From Subtercola boreus (lineage in GTDB: Bacteria; Actinomycetota; Actinomycetes; Actinomycetales; Microbacteriaceae): a DNA stretch of 64,000 nt. The notes beneath the pieces were generated by a model. The model did no database searches. It was not told where the DNA came from and was given only the letters and a program-made list of their open reading frames with translations. The translations under genes and the position numbers were made by a program. The stretch is from NCBI RefSeq assembly GCF_003399635.1, contig NZ_NBXB01000041.1, positions 62,001 to 126,000 of the forward strand, given 5' to 3'. Of this stretch, positions 25,593 through 36,523 are shown in pieces. Within the stretch, counting starts at the first letter, position 1, and every line of letters starts with the position of its first letter.

Positions 25593-26243
25593 GTGACCGA
25601 TATCCATGATCCCCAGGGCGATCCGAACCGTCTTCCCGCCGGCGCCGCGGCACCCGGCTGGTACCCGACCGCGCCGGGTTCACCGACGTTCCGCTGGTGG
25701 GACGGCGTGCAGTGGACCGAGCACCTCCAGAACCAGCCGCTCGTCGCGTCCGCGGCGATCTCGACCGTGACCGCATCGACGCCGGTCTACAACGTCTTCA
25801 TCTGGCTCTTCACGCTGCTGCCGATCGTGTCGCTGCTCGCGCTCATCCCGGCCGACCTCACCTCGACCTTCGAGCAGTCGATGCGCCAGGCGCTGGCGAA
25901 CCCGGGGAGCCGCAGTTACAGCAGCGCAGCCATGCTCACGCCCGGGTACCTGCTGCTGCAGCTGCTCAGCTTCCTGGTCTGGGCCGCGATGGTCGTGCTC
26001 GCGTACTTCGACTGGAAGCGCCTCGGCCAGCTCGGTTTCGCCCGGCGCTTCCACTGGGCGTGGGGCTTCCTGACCGTCGTCTACCTCATCGGCCGCACCG
26101 TCATGGTGCGCAAGGAGAGCGGCCGCGGGCTCGCGGTCATCTGGGTCTACATCGGGCTGGTCGTGGTGACATTCGTGGTGGTCGGCATCCAACTCGTGTC
26201 GGTCTTCTCCGCGATGGGCCAGCTCGTGCAGCAGTACCGCTGA
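25593..26243 (+). CDS. DUF2510 membrane protein
   Basis: 216 residues from GTG 25593, with GAAAGG seven bases upstream. The N-terminal APGWYPTAPGSPTFRWWDGVQWTEH is the DUF2510 domain (tryptophan-rich, cytoplasmic). About four hydrophobic helices follow (VFIWLFTLLPIVSLLALIP, YLLLQLLSFLVWAAMVVLAYF, WGFLTVVYLIGRTVM, IWVYIGLVVVTFVVVGIQLV). Such proteins are frequent in actinobacteria and have no defined role. Confidence 0.8.
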   Translation: MTDIHDPQGDPNRLPAGAAAPGWYPTAPGSPTFRWWDGVQWTEHLQNQPLVASAAISTVTASTPVYNVFIWLFTLLPIVSLLALIPADLTSTFEQSMRQALANPGSRSYSSAAMLTPGYLLLQLLSFLVWAAMVVLAYFDWKRLGQLGFARRFHWAWGFLTVVYLIGRTVMVRKESGRGLAVIWVYIGLVVVTFVVVGIQLVSVFSAMGQLVQQYR

Positions 26244-26269
26244 CCCGGCCGCCCGCGCGAGATCGAGAG

Positions 26270-26683
26270 TCAGTCGATCTCGGTGGTGAGCTGCGCGACC
26301 ACCGCAGGCACGTCCGTCTTGATGGTGTTCCAGACGACCTGGTAGTCATTCGCCTGGTAGTGATGTCCCAGCCGGTTGCGCATACCGCGGATCTGTCCCC
26401 AAGGAACATTCGGGTGCCGATCGCGCACTTCCACAGTCAATCTGTCGCAGAGCTCGTGGAACTTGATGACAATCGCGTCAGCGGCGTGCCTGCTGAGCCG
26501 GCCGGCTTCGGAGTCGAAGTGCTCCCAACCGAGCGCGACCACGGCGTCTGCATCGGCAGCCAGCTCGAGCATCGCCTCGATGACCTCGGGCGTCGTGTCG
26601 AGTCGGGGTTGTGCGCTGCTCGACTCCCGCGGCGAGCGCGCCCGGAAACGATTCCGGCCGGAGTCACCCTCCCCGACCGTCAC
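26270..26683 (-). CDS. HepT-like toxin (HEPN ribonuclease)
   Basis: 137 residues from GTG 26683. The HEPN-domain motif R-x(4-6)-H-x-Y is present in GMRNRLGHHYQANDYQVVWNTI, as in HepT ribonuclease toxins. The long first 30 residues (SGRNRFRARSPRESSSAQP) are not usual and may be an extension. Its start overlaps the stop of an XRE-MNT gene by four bases (GTGA), in the antitoxin-first order. MNT-type antitoxins silence HepT by adding AMP to the tyrosine of the active motif. Confidence 0.85.
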   Translation of the reverse strand: MTVGEGDSGRNRFRARSPRESSSAQPRLDTTPEVIEAMLELAADADAVVALGWEHFDSEAGRLSRHAADAIVIKFHELCDRLTVEVRDRHPNVPWGQIRGMRNRLGHHYQANDYQVVWNTIKTDVPAVVAQLTTEID

Positions 26684-27135
26684 AGCAGAACCGCCTCCGC
26701 ACGGATGCGATCCATCACACGACTGGGCTGGGCACGATCGCTCACGACGTCGACGGGGTAGCCGAGCAGATTTTCGGCTGCAGCGGCGAATCCGCTGAGA
26801 TCCAGGAGGGATCCTTCGTCGCTGAGAGTCACCAGCAGGTCGACATCGCTGGCCCTGTCGTCTGTGCCGTGGACGGAGGAGCCGAACACCCGAACCTCGG
26901 TGACGTGGAACAGCCGCGCGGTCTCGAGTATCTCGTCTGCGAAACGCTCGAGCATCTCTGATGGCCGCAACCTCGCCTCCCGCTCGATACGGTCGATCGT
27001 GGTGGGCGACGGCGTCACGACCCCGCGTTCGTAGGCGCTGATCTTCGGCTGGCTGACGCCGGTTCTCTTCGCGAGCTCCTTCTGCGTGAGCTGCGCCGTC
27101 TCGCGCATTTCGCGCAGCCGTTCACCGACGGTCAT
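26680..27135 (-). CDS. MntA-type antitoxin fused to an XRE DNA-binding domain
   Basis: 151 residues from ATG 27135; GGAGGAGG lies seven bases before it, whereas ATG 27141 is too close. Residues 1-60 are an XRE helix-turn-helix (LTQKELAKRTGVSQPKISAYERGVVTPS). The rest is a minimal nucleotidyltransferase with VRVFGSSVHG and DDRASDVDLLV, giving the G-S-x(n)-D-x-D metal site. So the protein can both repress its promoter and AMPylate the HepT toxin. The fusion of regulator and enzyme is a known variant of the HepT/MNT system. Confidence 0.87.
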   Translation of the reverse strand: MTVGERLREMRETAQLTQKELAKRTGVSQPKISAYERGVVTPSPTTIDRIEREARLRPSEMLERFADEILETARLFHVTEVRVFGSSVHGTDDRASDVDLLVTLSDEGSLLDLSGFAAAAENLLGYPVDVVSDRAQPSRVMDRIRAEAVLL

Positions 27136-27150
27136 CGACATACCTCCTCC

Positions 27151-27168
27151 GTATACCTCGGGGTATAT
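27151..27168. promoter_or_regulatory. Palindromic operator of the XRE-MNT/HepT operon
   Basis: GTATACCTCGGGGTATAT is an 18-base imperfect palindrome (14 of 18 positions symmetric) ending 16 bases before the antitoxin start. The XRE domain encoded by the first gene is the natural ligand, suggesting autoregulation. Confidence 0.6.
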
Positions 27169-27207
27169 CTTAGTGTGCGCGGGGTGGGCGACCGTATGCT
27201 GTGAGGC

Positions 27208-27657
27208 ATGACGGAGGTTTCACGCGCGACGCAGACCGGCACGCGCATGCGGCGCCCGGGCGTCGTGACGCTCGTGGTGGTGCTCACCTATGTCGCGGGG
27301 CTGTTCGATGTGCTGCTCGGCATCCTCGCGATCTTCGCGCGCTACCTCCCCGACGTGATCGACGACGGGGAGGGCATCCGCCTCGTCGTGACCCTCGTGG
27401 GTGCGGCGACACTGCTGTTCGGGCTGCTCACCATCGCCCTGGCCTCGGGCATCGCGCGGGGCGACCGCGTCGCGCGCTGGTGCGTCACCGGACTCCTGCT
27501 GCTGAGCTTCGTGCTCACCGCCGTGTATTTCATCGCCCACACCGGCCAGGGCCCCGTGGGGATGATCGTTCAGGCGGTGATCTCGGCCGTGGTCATCCTG
27601 CCGCTCTGGATCGGCCGGGGCGGGCGTTACTTCGCCGCATCCACCGTCCCGGTCTGA
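27208..27657 (+). CDS. Four-helix membrane protein of unknown function
   Basis: 149 residues with four hydrophobic helices (VTLVVVLTYVAGLFDVLLGILAIF, VVTLVGAATLLFGLLTIALASGIA, WCVTGLLLLSFVLTAVYFI, IVQAVISAVVILPLWI). No known domain signature was recognised. Its 3' end overlaps the convergent P-type ATPase gene by 31 bases. The gene is divergent from the HepT/MNT operon but unlikely to be related to it. Confidence 0.7.
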   Translation: MTEVSRATQTGTRMRRPGVVTLVVVLTYVAGLFDVLLGILAIFARYLPDVIDDGEGIRLVVTLVGAATLLFGLLTIALASGIARGDRVARWCVTGLLLLSFVLTAVYFIAHTGQGPVGMIVQAVISAVVILPLWIGRGGRYFAASTVPV

Positions 27658-30182
27658 ACGGAGGGCGCGCCCGCGGCCGGACGGTGCAGCAGGCTCCGGT
27701 TCGCGGCCTGGCCGCCGACCATCCGCAGCTCGTCCCGCCGGGTCAGCCGGCGGTGCACGAACCGCACGATCTCGATCAGCCCGATGCAGCCGGCCGCGAC
27801 CACCAGGATGAGCGCGGCCGTCTCGAACGACGGGTCGACGAGTTGGAGGAAGTCGCCCACAATCGGGATCGTGTAGACGAGAACGAGCCCGATCATCATC
27901 GCGCCGATCACGACGGTCTTGAACGGAGTGACCGGGCGGGAGAGCACCACGAGGATCCAGAGCCCGATGACGGTGAGGATGAGCGTCGAGCCGGTGCGGA
28001 TCTCGGCCTGAGGCGTTCCGATGTTCGCCGAGACGACGGCGAAGACCGCCAGACCGAGCGTCACGACGGCCCCGGCCGGAATGGCGAAGGTCAGTGAACG
28101 CCGCAGGAATCCGGGGATGTACCGCTTCGCATTCGGCAGCAGAGCGAAGAAGAACGCGGGGATGCCGATGGTGAGCCCGTCGGTGATCGAGAGCTGGCGC
28201 GGCAGGAACGGAAACGGAAGAAGCAGCACCCCGAACACGAGCGCGAGGAACGTGGCGTAGGCCGTCTTCGTGAGGAACAGCATCGAGACGCGTTCGATGT
28301 TCGCGATCACCTGCCGCCCCTCGGCCACCACATGCGGCAGATGCGAGAACCGCCCGTCGAGCAGGATGAGCCGGGCCACGGCCTTGGTCGCCGCAGCGCC
28401 GGAGTTCATGGCGACGCCGATGTCGGCCTCCTTGATCGCGAGCGCGTCGTTGACGCCATCGCCGGTCATCGCCACGGTGTGCCCGGCCGCTTTCAGCGCG
28501 ACGACGATCCGTTTCTTCTGGTCGGGAGTGACCCGCCCGAAGACCGTCGTGGTCTCGAGCAGGGCGATCAGGGCATCCTGGTCCTCGGGCAGTTCGCGCG
28601 CATCGAAGCCGTGCGGAGCGTCGAGGCCCACGTCGCGGGCGATCGCGGCCACGGTCTGCGGATTGTCGCCGGAGATCACCCGCACCGCCACCCCCTGCGC
28701 CGCGAAGTAGTCGAGCGTCTCACGGGCGTCCGGGCGGATGTTCTCGCGGAACGTCAGCAGGGCGACCGGCACGGCGTCGGCCGGCACCGTCTCGTCGTGG
28801 GTGGGCGTGCCGTGCGCCAGCACGAGGGTGCGACGGCCCGTTGCGGCGAGCTCGGTGGCACGGGTGGCGAGAGCGGTGCGGCCGGCCCCGGATGCTGGAC
28901 TGCCATCCGCGGCGCTGCCGGCATCCGGGAACACCATCTCCGGCCCGCCGAGGATCCACATGCCGTCGTCGAACACGACCGCGCTCCACTTGCGGGCCGA
29001 GGAGAACGGCACCGTCCCGACGGGCGCGGCCGAGGGCTGCTCACCGAATTCGGAAGCCAGGCTCCGGGCCGTGGCGTTCGCATCGTTCTGCACGCCGTAC
29101 CAGGCCAGAACCTGCTTCCAGCCCGGGTGGGCGTCATCCCGATGACTCTGGCCGACCGGATGCGCCCCGTCGAACACGATGTCGCCCTGGGTGAGCGTGC
29201 CGGTCTTGTCGAGGCAGATGATGTCGATGCGCGCGAGCCCCTCGACGGCCGGCAGCTCCTGCACAAGCACCTGCTGGCGCGAGAGCTTCACCGCACCGAC
29301 CGCGAACGTGATGCTCGTGATCAGCACCAGCCCGAGGGGCACAGCGGCCACGACGGAGGCGATCGTGGCGACGACGGCATCCGTCCACCTCCCGCTGGCG
29401 ATCGCTTCGCCCCAGCCGCCCTGCGCGAACATCTGCGAGTTCAGCACGATCAGGGCGAGCGGGCCGATGATCCAGGTGATCCACTTCAGCACACGGTTGA
29501 TGGATGATCGGAGCTCGGATGTGACCATCGAGAACCTCTTGGCCTCATTCGCGATGCGATTGGCGAAGGAGTCGGCCCCGACCCGCACCACGACCGCGCG
29601 GCCCTCGCCGCCCACCACAATCGAGCCGGAGAGCACCTCCGTGCCGGGCGTCTTCTCGACGGCATCGGATTCGCCGGTCAGCATCGACTCGTCGAGCTGG
29701 AGACCCCGGGCATCCACCACCCGGCCGTCGGCTGCCACCTGGTCGCCGGCGCGCAACACGAGCAGGTCATCCAGGACCACCTCGGCGATGGCCACCTCGA
29801 CCTCGGCGCCGTCCCGCCAGACCCGCGCACTCGGAGCGTTCAGCAGGGCGAGGCGGTCGAGTGCGCGCTTGGCGCTGTACTCCTGCACCGTGCCGATCAC
29901 CGCGTTCGCGACGGCGCTGAAGCCGAACAGGGCATCCTGCCAGCGCCCGACCACCAGCAGTACGAGGAAGCAGGCCGCGACTATGCCATTGAAAAGCGTG
30001 AGCACGTTCGCCCGCACGATGCTCCAGACGCTGCGGCTGGAGTTCTGCACGAACGCGTTGGTGCGGCCGTCGGCGGTGCGCTCGGCGACCTCGGCCGCGG
30101 TCAGGCCCCTGGCGCCGGGATCGGTCGCGGCGCTGCGCGCGTGGGCGTCGTCGGCGCCGGGTCGCACGTCAGTCCTGTCCAT
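27627..30182 (-). CDS. P-type cation-translocating ATPase (CtpE-like)
   Basis: 851 residues from ATG 30182 (an upstream ATG at 30218 is possible). The phosphatase loop LTGES (about 168), phosphorylation motif DKTGTLT (Asp about 325), and hinge GDGVNDALAIKEADIGVAMNSG are intact, with about ten helices. No N-terminal metal-binding domain is present. It resembles mycobacterial CtpE, a calcium-linked P-type ATPase, but the ion is not certain. It overlaps the upstream DUF4436 gene by 14 bases, so both form one operon. Confidence 0.88.
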   Translation of the reverse strand: MDRTDVRPGADDAHARSAATDPGARGLTAAEVAERTADGRTNAFVQNSSRSVWSIVRANVLTLFNGIVAACFLVLLVVGRWQDALFGFSAVANAVIGTVQEYSAKRALDRLALLNAPSARVWRDGAEVEVAIAEVVLDDLLVLRAGDQVAADGRVVDARGLQLDESMLTGESDAVEKTPGTEVLSGSIVVGGEGRAVVVRVGADSFANRIANEAKRFSMVTSELRSSINRVLKWITWIIGPLALIVLNSQMFAQGGWGEAIASGRWTDAVVATIASVVAAVPLGLVLITSITFAVGAVKLSRQQVLVQELPAVEGLARIDIICLDKTGTLTQGDIVFDGAHPVGQSHRDDAHPGWKQVLAWYGVQNDANATARSLASEFGEQPSAAPVGTVPFSSARKWSAVVFDDGMWILGGPEMVFPDAGSAADGSPASGAGRTALATRATELAATGRRTLVLAHGTPTHDETVPADAVPVALLTFRENIRPDARETLDYFAAQGVAVRVISGDNPQTVAAIARDVGLDAPHGFDARELPEDQDALIALLETTTVFGRVTPDQKKRIVVALKAAGHTVAMTGDGVNDALAIKEADIGVAMNSGAAATKAVARLILLDGRFSHLPHVVAEGRQVIANIERVSMLFLTKTAYATFLALVFGVLLLPFPFLPRQLSITDGLTIGIPAFFFALLPNAKRYIPGFLRRSLTFAIPAGAVVTLGLAVFAVVSANIGTPQAEIRTGSTLILTVIGLWILVVLSRPVTPFKTVVIGAMMIGLVLVYTIPIVGDFLQLVDPSFETAALILVVAAGCIGLIEIVRFVHRRLTRRDELRMVGGQAANRSLLHRPAAGAPSVQTGTVDAAK

Positions 30183-31125
30183 CGGGCTGTTCTTCTGGCG
30201 CGCGTGCCGGAGTGCCACCGGCGGCAGGCGATATCGGGGGCCTTTCGGCAGGGCTCCCCCACCGTTTCCATGCGGTCACGTAGATGCCGAGACCGGTCAC
30301 CAGAGCGACGATCACCCACAACACCACGAGGAAGTCGATCCATGAGCCGACCGGTGGGGAGCCCGGGAGGAAGCCCCGGAGCGGGATGGTCGCGAAGAGC
30401 ATGGCGCCGATCCAGCTCATGAACGAGGCCTCGACCTTTCGCCGGCCACGATAGACCGTGGTGGAGACGTAGAGCACGAGGGCTGCGATCAGCACCATCA
30501 GTCCGAGCAGGAGGATGCCGAAAGCGAGGGTGCTCCACGAGCGAACCGCGGTGATCTGCACGTCGAAGATTCCGGCGTCTCCTTCGTCGCTCGCCGTCGG
30601 CTTCGGCGCCGACAGGGACCATCCCGGGAGATAGCCCGCTCCGATGATGTACGGGCTCGGAAGGGCCACGGCATCGCCGTTCTTCACGACGTACACGCCG
30701 AGCTGCAGGCTGGAGCGGTAGATGTCGAACGGCCAGTTCTCGACGGCCCCGGGGGCGAACAGGGAGACGGTGGTGATCCCCGGAATGGAGCCCGCCGCAT
30801 AGTCGATCGTCTGGCTGCCGTCGACCGGAGACACCACCACGATCAGCGGATCGGCCAACGTGCTTGACCCCGGCTCGAGCAGTTGGTCGGAGACGATCAG
30901 CCGGAGCTGTGTCGAAATACGCTCGCCCGCGGCATCCACCGTCTGCGGCGTCAACACCACGGTGACTTCCCCGGCCGCCGGCTGCTGGATGCCGCCAGCC
31001 GAATCGACCCGGCCGCTCGAGGAGTAGAGCAGGGCGACGAGGGTGTAGACCACGACGGCGATCGCGACCCCGATGATCACGCGACGACGGGTGTGACGCC
31101 CGGGCGCCGGCTGCAGTGTGCTCAC
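30169..31125 (-). CDS. DUF4436 membrane protein
   Basis: 318 residues. An N-terminal helix (VIIGVAIAVVVYTLVALLY) is followed by an extracellular beta-rich region (residues about 45-200, including VENWPFDIYRSSLQLGVYV), then three helices near the C-terminus and a cytoplasmic tail ending in a Pro-rich segment. This is the DUF4436 layout. It is translationally coupled to the P-type ATPase gene, so a role with the pump is possible but unproven. Confidence 0.82.
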   Translation of the reverse strand: MSTLQPAPGRHTRRRVIIGVAIAVVVYTLVALLYSSSGRVDSAGGIQQPAAGEVTVVLTPQTVDAAGERISTQLRLIVSDQLLEPGSSTLADPLIVVVSPVDGSQTIDYAAGSIPGITTVSLFAPGAVENWPFDIYRSSLQLGVYVVKNGDAVALPSPYIIGAGYLPGWSLSAPKPTASDEGDAGIFDVQITAVRSWSTLAFGILLLGLMVLIAALVLYVSTTVYRGRRKVEASFMSWIGAMLFATIPLRGFLPGSPPVGSWIDFLVVLWVIVALVTGLGIYVTAWKRWGSPAERPPISPAAGGTPARAPEEQPDGQD

Positions 31126-31169
31126 GCCTCCGAGCCTAGCGATCGGCAGGCGTGGGTTCAGGGCCTGAC

Positions 31170-31739
31170 TCAGCCGTCGTGGTCCACCCGGTATCGCAGG
31201 AAGACCACGCCATTGCCGAAACGGTGTTCAGCCAGCAAGGTGAGCCGAGCATCCAGACCCGCAGGGAGGAACCGCTTGCCGCCGCCGACGATCACCGGCG
31301 AGACGTACTGCTGCACCTCGTCGACAAGCCGAGCGGTGAGCGCGTGGGCCGCGAGCGCCGCACCGCCGACGACGAGGTTCCGGCTCGCTTCGGCCTTCAG
31401 CCTGGCCACGGCCACGGGGTCGAACCTCGGCTCGAGGCGCGTGCGCGCGGTGTCGACGTCGTCGGGAACCAGTGTCGTCGAGTACACGATCTTGTCGGCC
31501 GCACGCCAGAGCGTCGCGTAGTCGCGCATCACGGGCGAAGGATCGTCGTGTGGCACGGTCTCCCAGAAACGCATCGTCTCGTAGAGCCGTCGTCCGTAGA
31601 GGTGGGTGCCGACCTCCCGCTGGGTGTCGTTGACGAACGCGTGCACCTCCTCGTCGGGTGCGCTCCAGGCGAACGAACCCGCAGCATCCTCGATGTAGCC
31701 GTCGAGCGAGGTGATGCAGGAGTAGATCAGGCTCGCCAT
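31170..31739 (-). CDS. Dihydrofolate reductase family protein (RibD C-terminal-like)
   Basis: 189 residues. The N-terminal SLIYSCITSLDGYIED, the TMRFWETVP region and LVVGGAALAAHALTARLVDEVQQYVSPVIVGGGKRFLP match the RibD_C/YyaP-like branch of the DHFR fold. These enzymes bind NADPH; their substrate is usually unknown. It stands alone, divergent from the AbiEi-like gene. Confidence 0.85.
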   Translation of the reverse strand: MASLIYSCITSLDGYIEDAAGSFAWSAPDEEVHAFVNDTQREVGTHLYGRRLYETMRFWETVPHDDPSPVMRDYATLWRAADKIVYSTTLVPDDVDTARTRLEPRFDPVAVARLKAEASRNLVVGGAALAAHALTARLVDEVQQYVSPVIVGGGKRFLPAGLDARLTLLAEHRFGNGVVFLRYRVDHDG

Positions 31740-31931
31740 GACATCTGCCCCAGCGCTGACCCCGGCGCCGGCAGATGTGGCTTCACGAGGGCCTCCTTCG
31801 GCTTCGGTTCCAGACTACCGAGATTTCCTCTGAACCTCAGGGGATCCTCCACAGGCGACTCGATCGTAGAGTTCTCCACAGGAAGCTCCGCGCCCTGTGT
31901 CGCGTCCGCATCGAACGACCATTCTCTCCCT

Positions 31932-32876
31932 ATGACTATGTCGATCGATCCCCGACTGATCAGCGTTCGCGATGTCGAGCTCGGGGGAGGCCACCGTCGC
32001 GAACTGGCGCGTGCCTCGACCCGAGGGACACTCCGCCGACTACGGCCCGGCGTCTATGTCGATACCGACACGTGGCGCACGCTGGATGAGGCCGAGAAGT
32101 ACCTCGCCGTCTGTCGCGCAGCGTCCGCCACAGCCGGCGCCCGGCCGGTGCTCTCCCACTGGTCAGCGGCGGTCGTCCACGGGATCCCGATCCTCGGGTC
32201 ATGGCCGACAGACATCCACCGCCTCATGGAACGCACGTCGGGCGGGCGCTCCCGGCCGGGAACAGTGGCTCACCCGACACGGCTCGACACGGTCGAGATC
32301 GTGGAGGTGAACGGGATGCTCGTCACCTCGGTGGCGCGCACGACGGCCGATCTCGCAGCCTGCGCCTCCTTTGCGTCGGCGGTCGCCTCAGCCGATTACG
32401 TCCTTCATCGCAAACGAAAGACGCACCTCACGAAAGAACACTTGCGCAACGGCATCGAGGTTGCGTGCGTCACACGTGGCAGGCGCCGGGCTCACGCGAT
32501 TCTCGAGTTCGCAACGGACCTCGCCGACTCGCCGGCCGAATCCGCGAGCCGAGTGAGCATGAACCTCGCCGGTCTCGTGATGCCCGAGTTGCAATCTGAA
32601 TTCTTCGACGCCGACGGTTTTATCGGCGCGACGGACTTTCACTGGCCCGGAGTACGGCTCATCGGAGAGGTGGATGGTCGCCAGAAGTACCTCAAGCCCG
32701 AATACCTCGAGGGTCGCTCGCCGGGCGAGGTCGTCTACCAGGAGAAACTGCGGGAGGACCGACTCCGGAACCTCCAACTGACGGTACGACGCTGGGACTG
32801 GCAGCGGGCGAACAGCCCGACACGCCTCGCGGCGCTGCTCCGCCCTGCGGGCGTACCCCTCCGCCGCGGCCGCTGA
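31932..32876 (+). CDS. AbiEi-like antitoxin-domain protein with nuclease-like C-terminus
   Basis: 314 residues from ATG 31932 (ATG ACT ATG; no clear ribosome binding site). The N-terminal half (SVRDVELGGGHRRELARASTRGTLRRLRPGVYVDTD... VLSHWSAAVVHGIPI... VTSVARTTADLA) is the type IV antitoxin AbiEi-like winged-helix region. The C-terminal part (GLVMPELQSEFFDADGFIGATDFHWPGVRLIGEVDGRQKY...) resembles a DUF559/restriction-endonuclease-like fold with D and E-x-D. No AbiEii toxin gene is adjacent, so this is an orphan. Confidence 0.72.
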   Translation: MTMSIDPRLISVRDVELGGGHRRELARASTRGTLRRLRPGVYVDTDTWRTLDEAEKYLAVCRAASATAGARPVLSHWSAAVVHGIPILGSWPTDIHRLMERTSGGRSRPGTVAHPTRLDTVEIVEVNGMLVTSVARTTADLAACASFASAVASADYVLHRKRKTHLTKEHLRNGIEVACVTRGRRRAHAILEFATDLADSPAESASRVSMNLAGLVMPELQSEFFDADGFIGATDFHWPGVRLIGEVDGRQKYLKPEYLEGRSPGEVVYQEKLREDRLRNLQLTVRRWDWQRANSPTRLAALLRPAGVPLRRGR

Positions 32877-32940
32877 CGCCGCCCCGCCCCCGCGCGCGCG
32901 CCCGCCCACGCCCGCGCCTCCGCGGTTCCGCGGTTCCGCG

Positions 32941-33008
32941 GTTCCGCGCGCGTTTGTCGCTTCCGCACCTGCGCGCGCACCCGCCAAAGCGACAATCGGT
33001 AGCGGAAC
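32941..33008. repeat. Intergenic hairpin element, family 3, copy 1
   Basis: GTTCCGC at 32941 and TTGTCGCTT near 32954 pair with AAGCGACAA and GCGGAAC at the other end (to 33008). Upstream, CGGTTCCG is repeated three times in tandem (32925-32945). The arm word TTTGTCGCTTCCGC recurs in the hairpin at 33678-33723. It follows the AbiEi-like gene. Confidence 0.65.
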
Positions 33009-33080
33009 CGATGCGGGCGGCGCCCCGCTAGACTCTGGCGCACGGAGGCACCGACACCCCGCGACGTCCGGCGACGCACG

Positions 33081-33746
33081 GTGTTGGCAACCGCGGCGTG
33101 GGGCGTCCCCGTGCTGGCGATGGCCGTCACCGCCCCGGCGGCCGTCGCGAGCGGCGGGCCAGCCGACCTCATGCTCGTGGAATCCGGCCCGATCCAAGGC
33201 ACCGACCCAGCCGTGCTGTCCTTCGTGCTGACGTTGACCGGCCTTCCGGCGCTGCCCGCGAGCTCGCCGGGCGACTACATCGGCATCCTGCTCGGCTTCT
33301 GCCTGCCCGACGGACTCGCCGTGGAGTCGGTGTCATCGACGAGCAACGGATGGTCGTTCGAGCCCACCACGGATCCGTACGAAGCCGGGGAGACCTTCGT
33401 CTACAACTCGATTGCCTTCGATGCCTACTCCTCGGACACCCTGCTGGTCCAGGTGCGGCAGTCCCCCGAGGTGACGGGACTGCACGGCACGCTCGGGGCG
33501 GATGCGAGCGTCGCTACTACCGGTTACGCCCAGGATCTCGAGTGGGCGTACAGCTACGGCACGCCCTCCGGCTCCGCGCTGCCCAACTGTGCCAAGGCAG
33601 ATCCCGCCTCCGCCCCGGCTGACGCCGCCCCCCCCCCCCCCCCCCCCGCCCCCCGCCGCACCCACTGTTCCGCACACGTTTGTCGCTTCCGCGCCGGGGC
33701 GCGCACCCGCGGAAGCGACAAACCATGGCGCAAGAGTTCTCAGTGA
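33081..33746 (+). CDS. Secreted protein of unknown function, start and end uncertain
   Basis: As read, 221 residues. The in-frame sequence upstream of GTG 33081 (TPRDVRRRTVLA) looks like a Tat-type n-region, but no ATG, GTG or TTG precedes it before a TAG at 33000-33002. So the natural start seems lost or non-standard. The body to about residue 180 is a beta-rich single domain with two Cys (FCLPDG, NCAKAD). After that, the frame runs into a 20-base C tract and a hairpin, giving a poly-Pro and Arg-rich tail that may not be real. It may be a decaying gene. Confidence 0.5.
   Translation: MLATAAWGVPVLAMAVTAPAAVASGGPADLMLVESGPIQGTDPAVLSFVLTLTGLPALPASSPGDYIGILLGFCLPDGLAVESVSSTSNGWSFEPTTDPYEAGETFVYNSIAFDAYSSDTLLVQVRQSPEVTGLHGTLGADASVATTGYAQDLEWAYSYGTPSGSALPNCAKADPASAPADAAPPPPPPAPRRTHCSAHVCRFRAGARTRGSDKPWRKSSQ
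33628..33647 (+). repeat. Poly-C tract of 20 bases
   Basis: Twenty consecutive C residues lie inside the 3' part of the preceding reading frame, where they encode prolines. Such a run is prone to slippage, so the frame after it may vary in vivo or have been misread in sequencing. It is followed by further C-rich sequence and the family 3 hairpin. Confidence 0.9.
33678..33723. repeat. Intergenic hairpin element, family 3, copy 2
   Basis: GTTTGTCGCTTCCGC (33678-33692) pairs perfectly with GCGGAAGCGACAAAC (33709-33723), giving a 15-bp stem and a 16-base GC-rich loop. Its arm and part of its loop (GCGCGCACCCGC) match the element at 32941-33008, about 730 bases away. The two copies flank the 33081-33746 gene. 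Confidence 0.75.
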
Positions 33747-33769
33747 CGGCGGGAGGGCGCCGACGCGGA

Positions 33770-33804
33770 GAAGCCCGGGCTCCCACGAGGGGGGCCCGGG
33801 CTTC
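33770..33804. terminator. Hairpin terminator between convergent genes
   Basis: GAAGCCCGGGC (33770-33780) pairs with GCCCGGGCTTC (33794-33804), an 11-bp GC-rich stem with a 13-base loop. It stands between the 3' ends of the preceding gene and the clp gene. No T-tract is apparent. Next to it an 18-base unit rich in GCGGCGACGCGCAGGGGC is repeated twice (33813-33848). Confidence 0.65.
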
Positions 33805-33847
33805 GGGGAGGCGCGGCGACGCGCAGGGGCGCGGCGACGCGCAGGGG

Positions 33848-36442
<2,595 letters not shown>

Positions 36443-36459
36443 GTGTCCTCCTGAAGAAA

Positions 36460-36480
36460 CGTGAGTGCCCTCGACTCAAG
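36460..36480. promoter_or_regulatory. HAIR-like HspR operator 1
   Basis: CGTGAGT, a seven-base spacer GCCCTCG and ACTCAAG match the HAIR consensus CTTGAGT-N7-ACTCAAG, with two changes in the left half. It is 18 bases upstream of the clp start codon. The HAIR element binds the repressor HspR in actinobacteria. Confidence 0.75.
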
Positions 36481-36523
36481 TCAACGTGGGACCCCCCGGC
36501 CGCATTCCCGGGGATACGATAAA

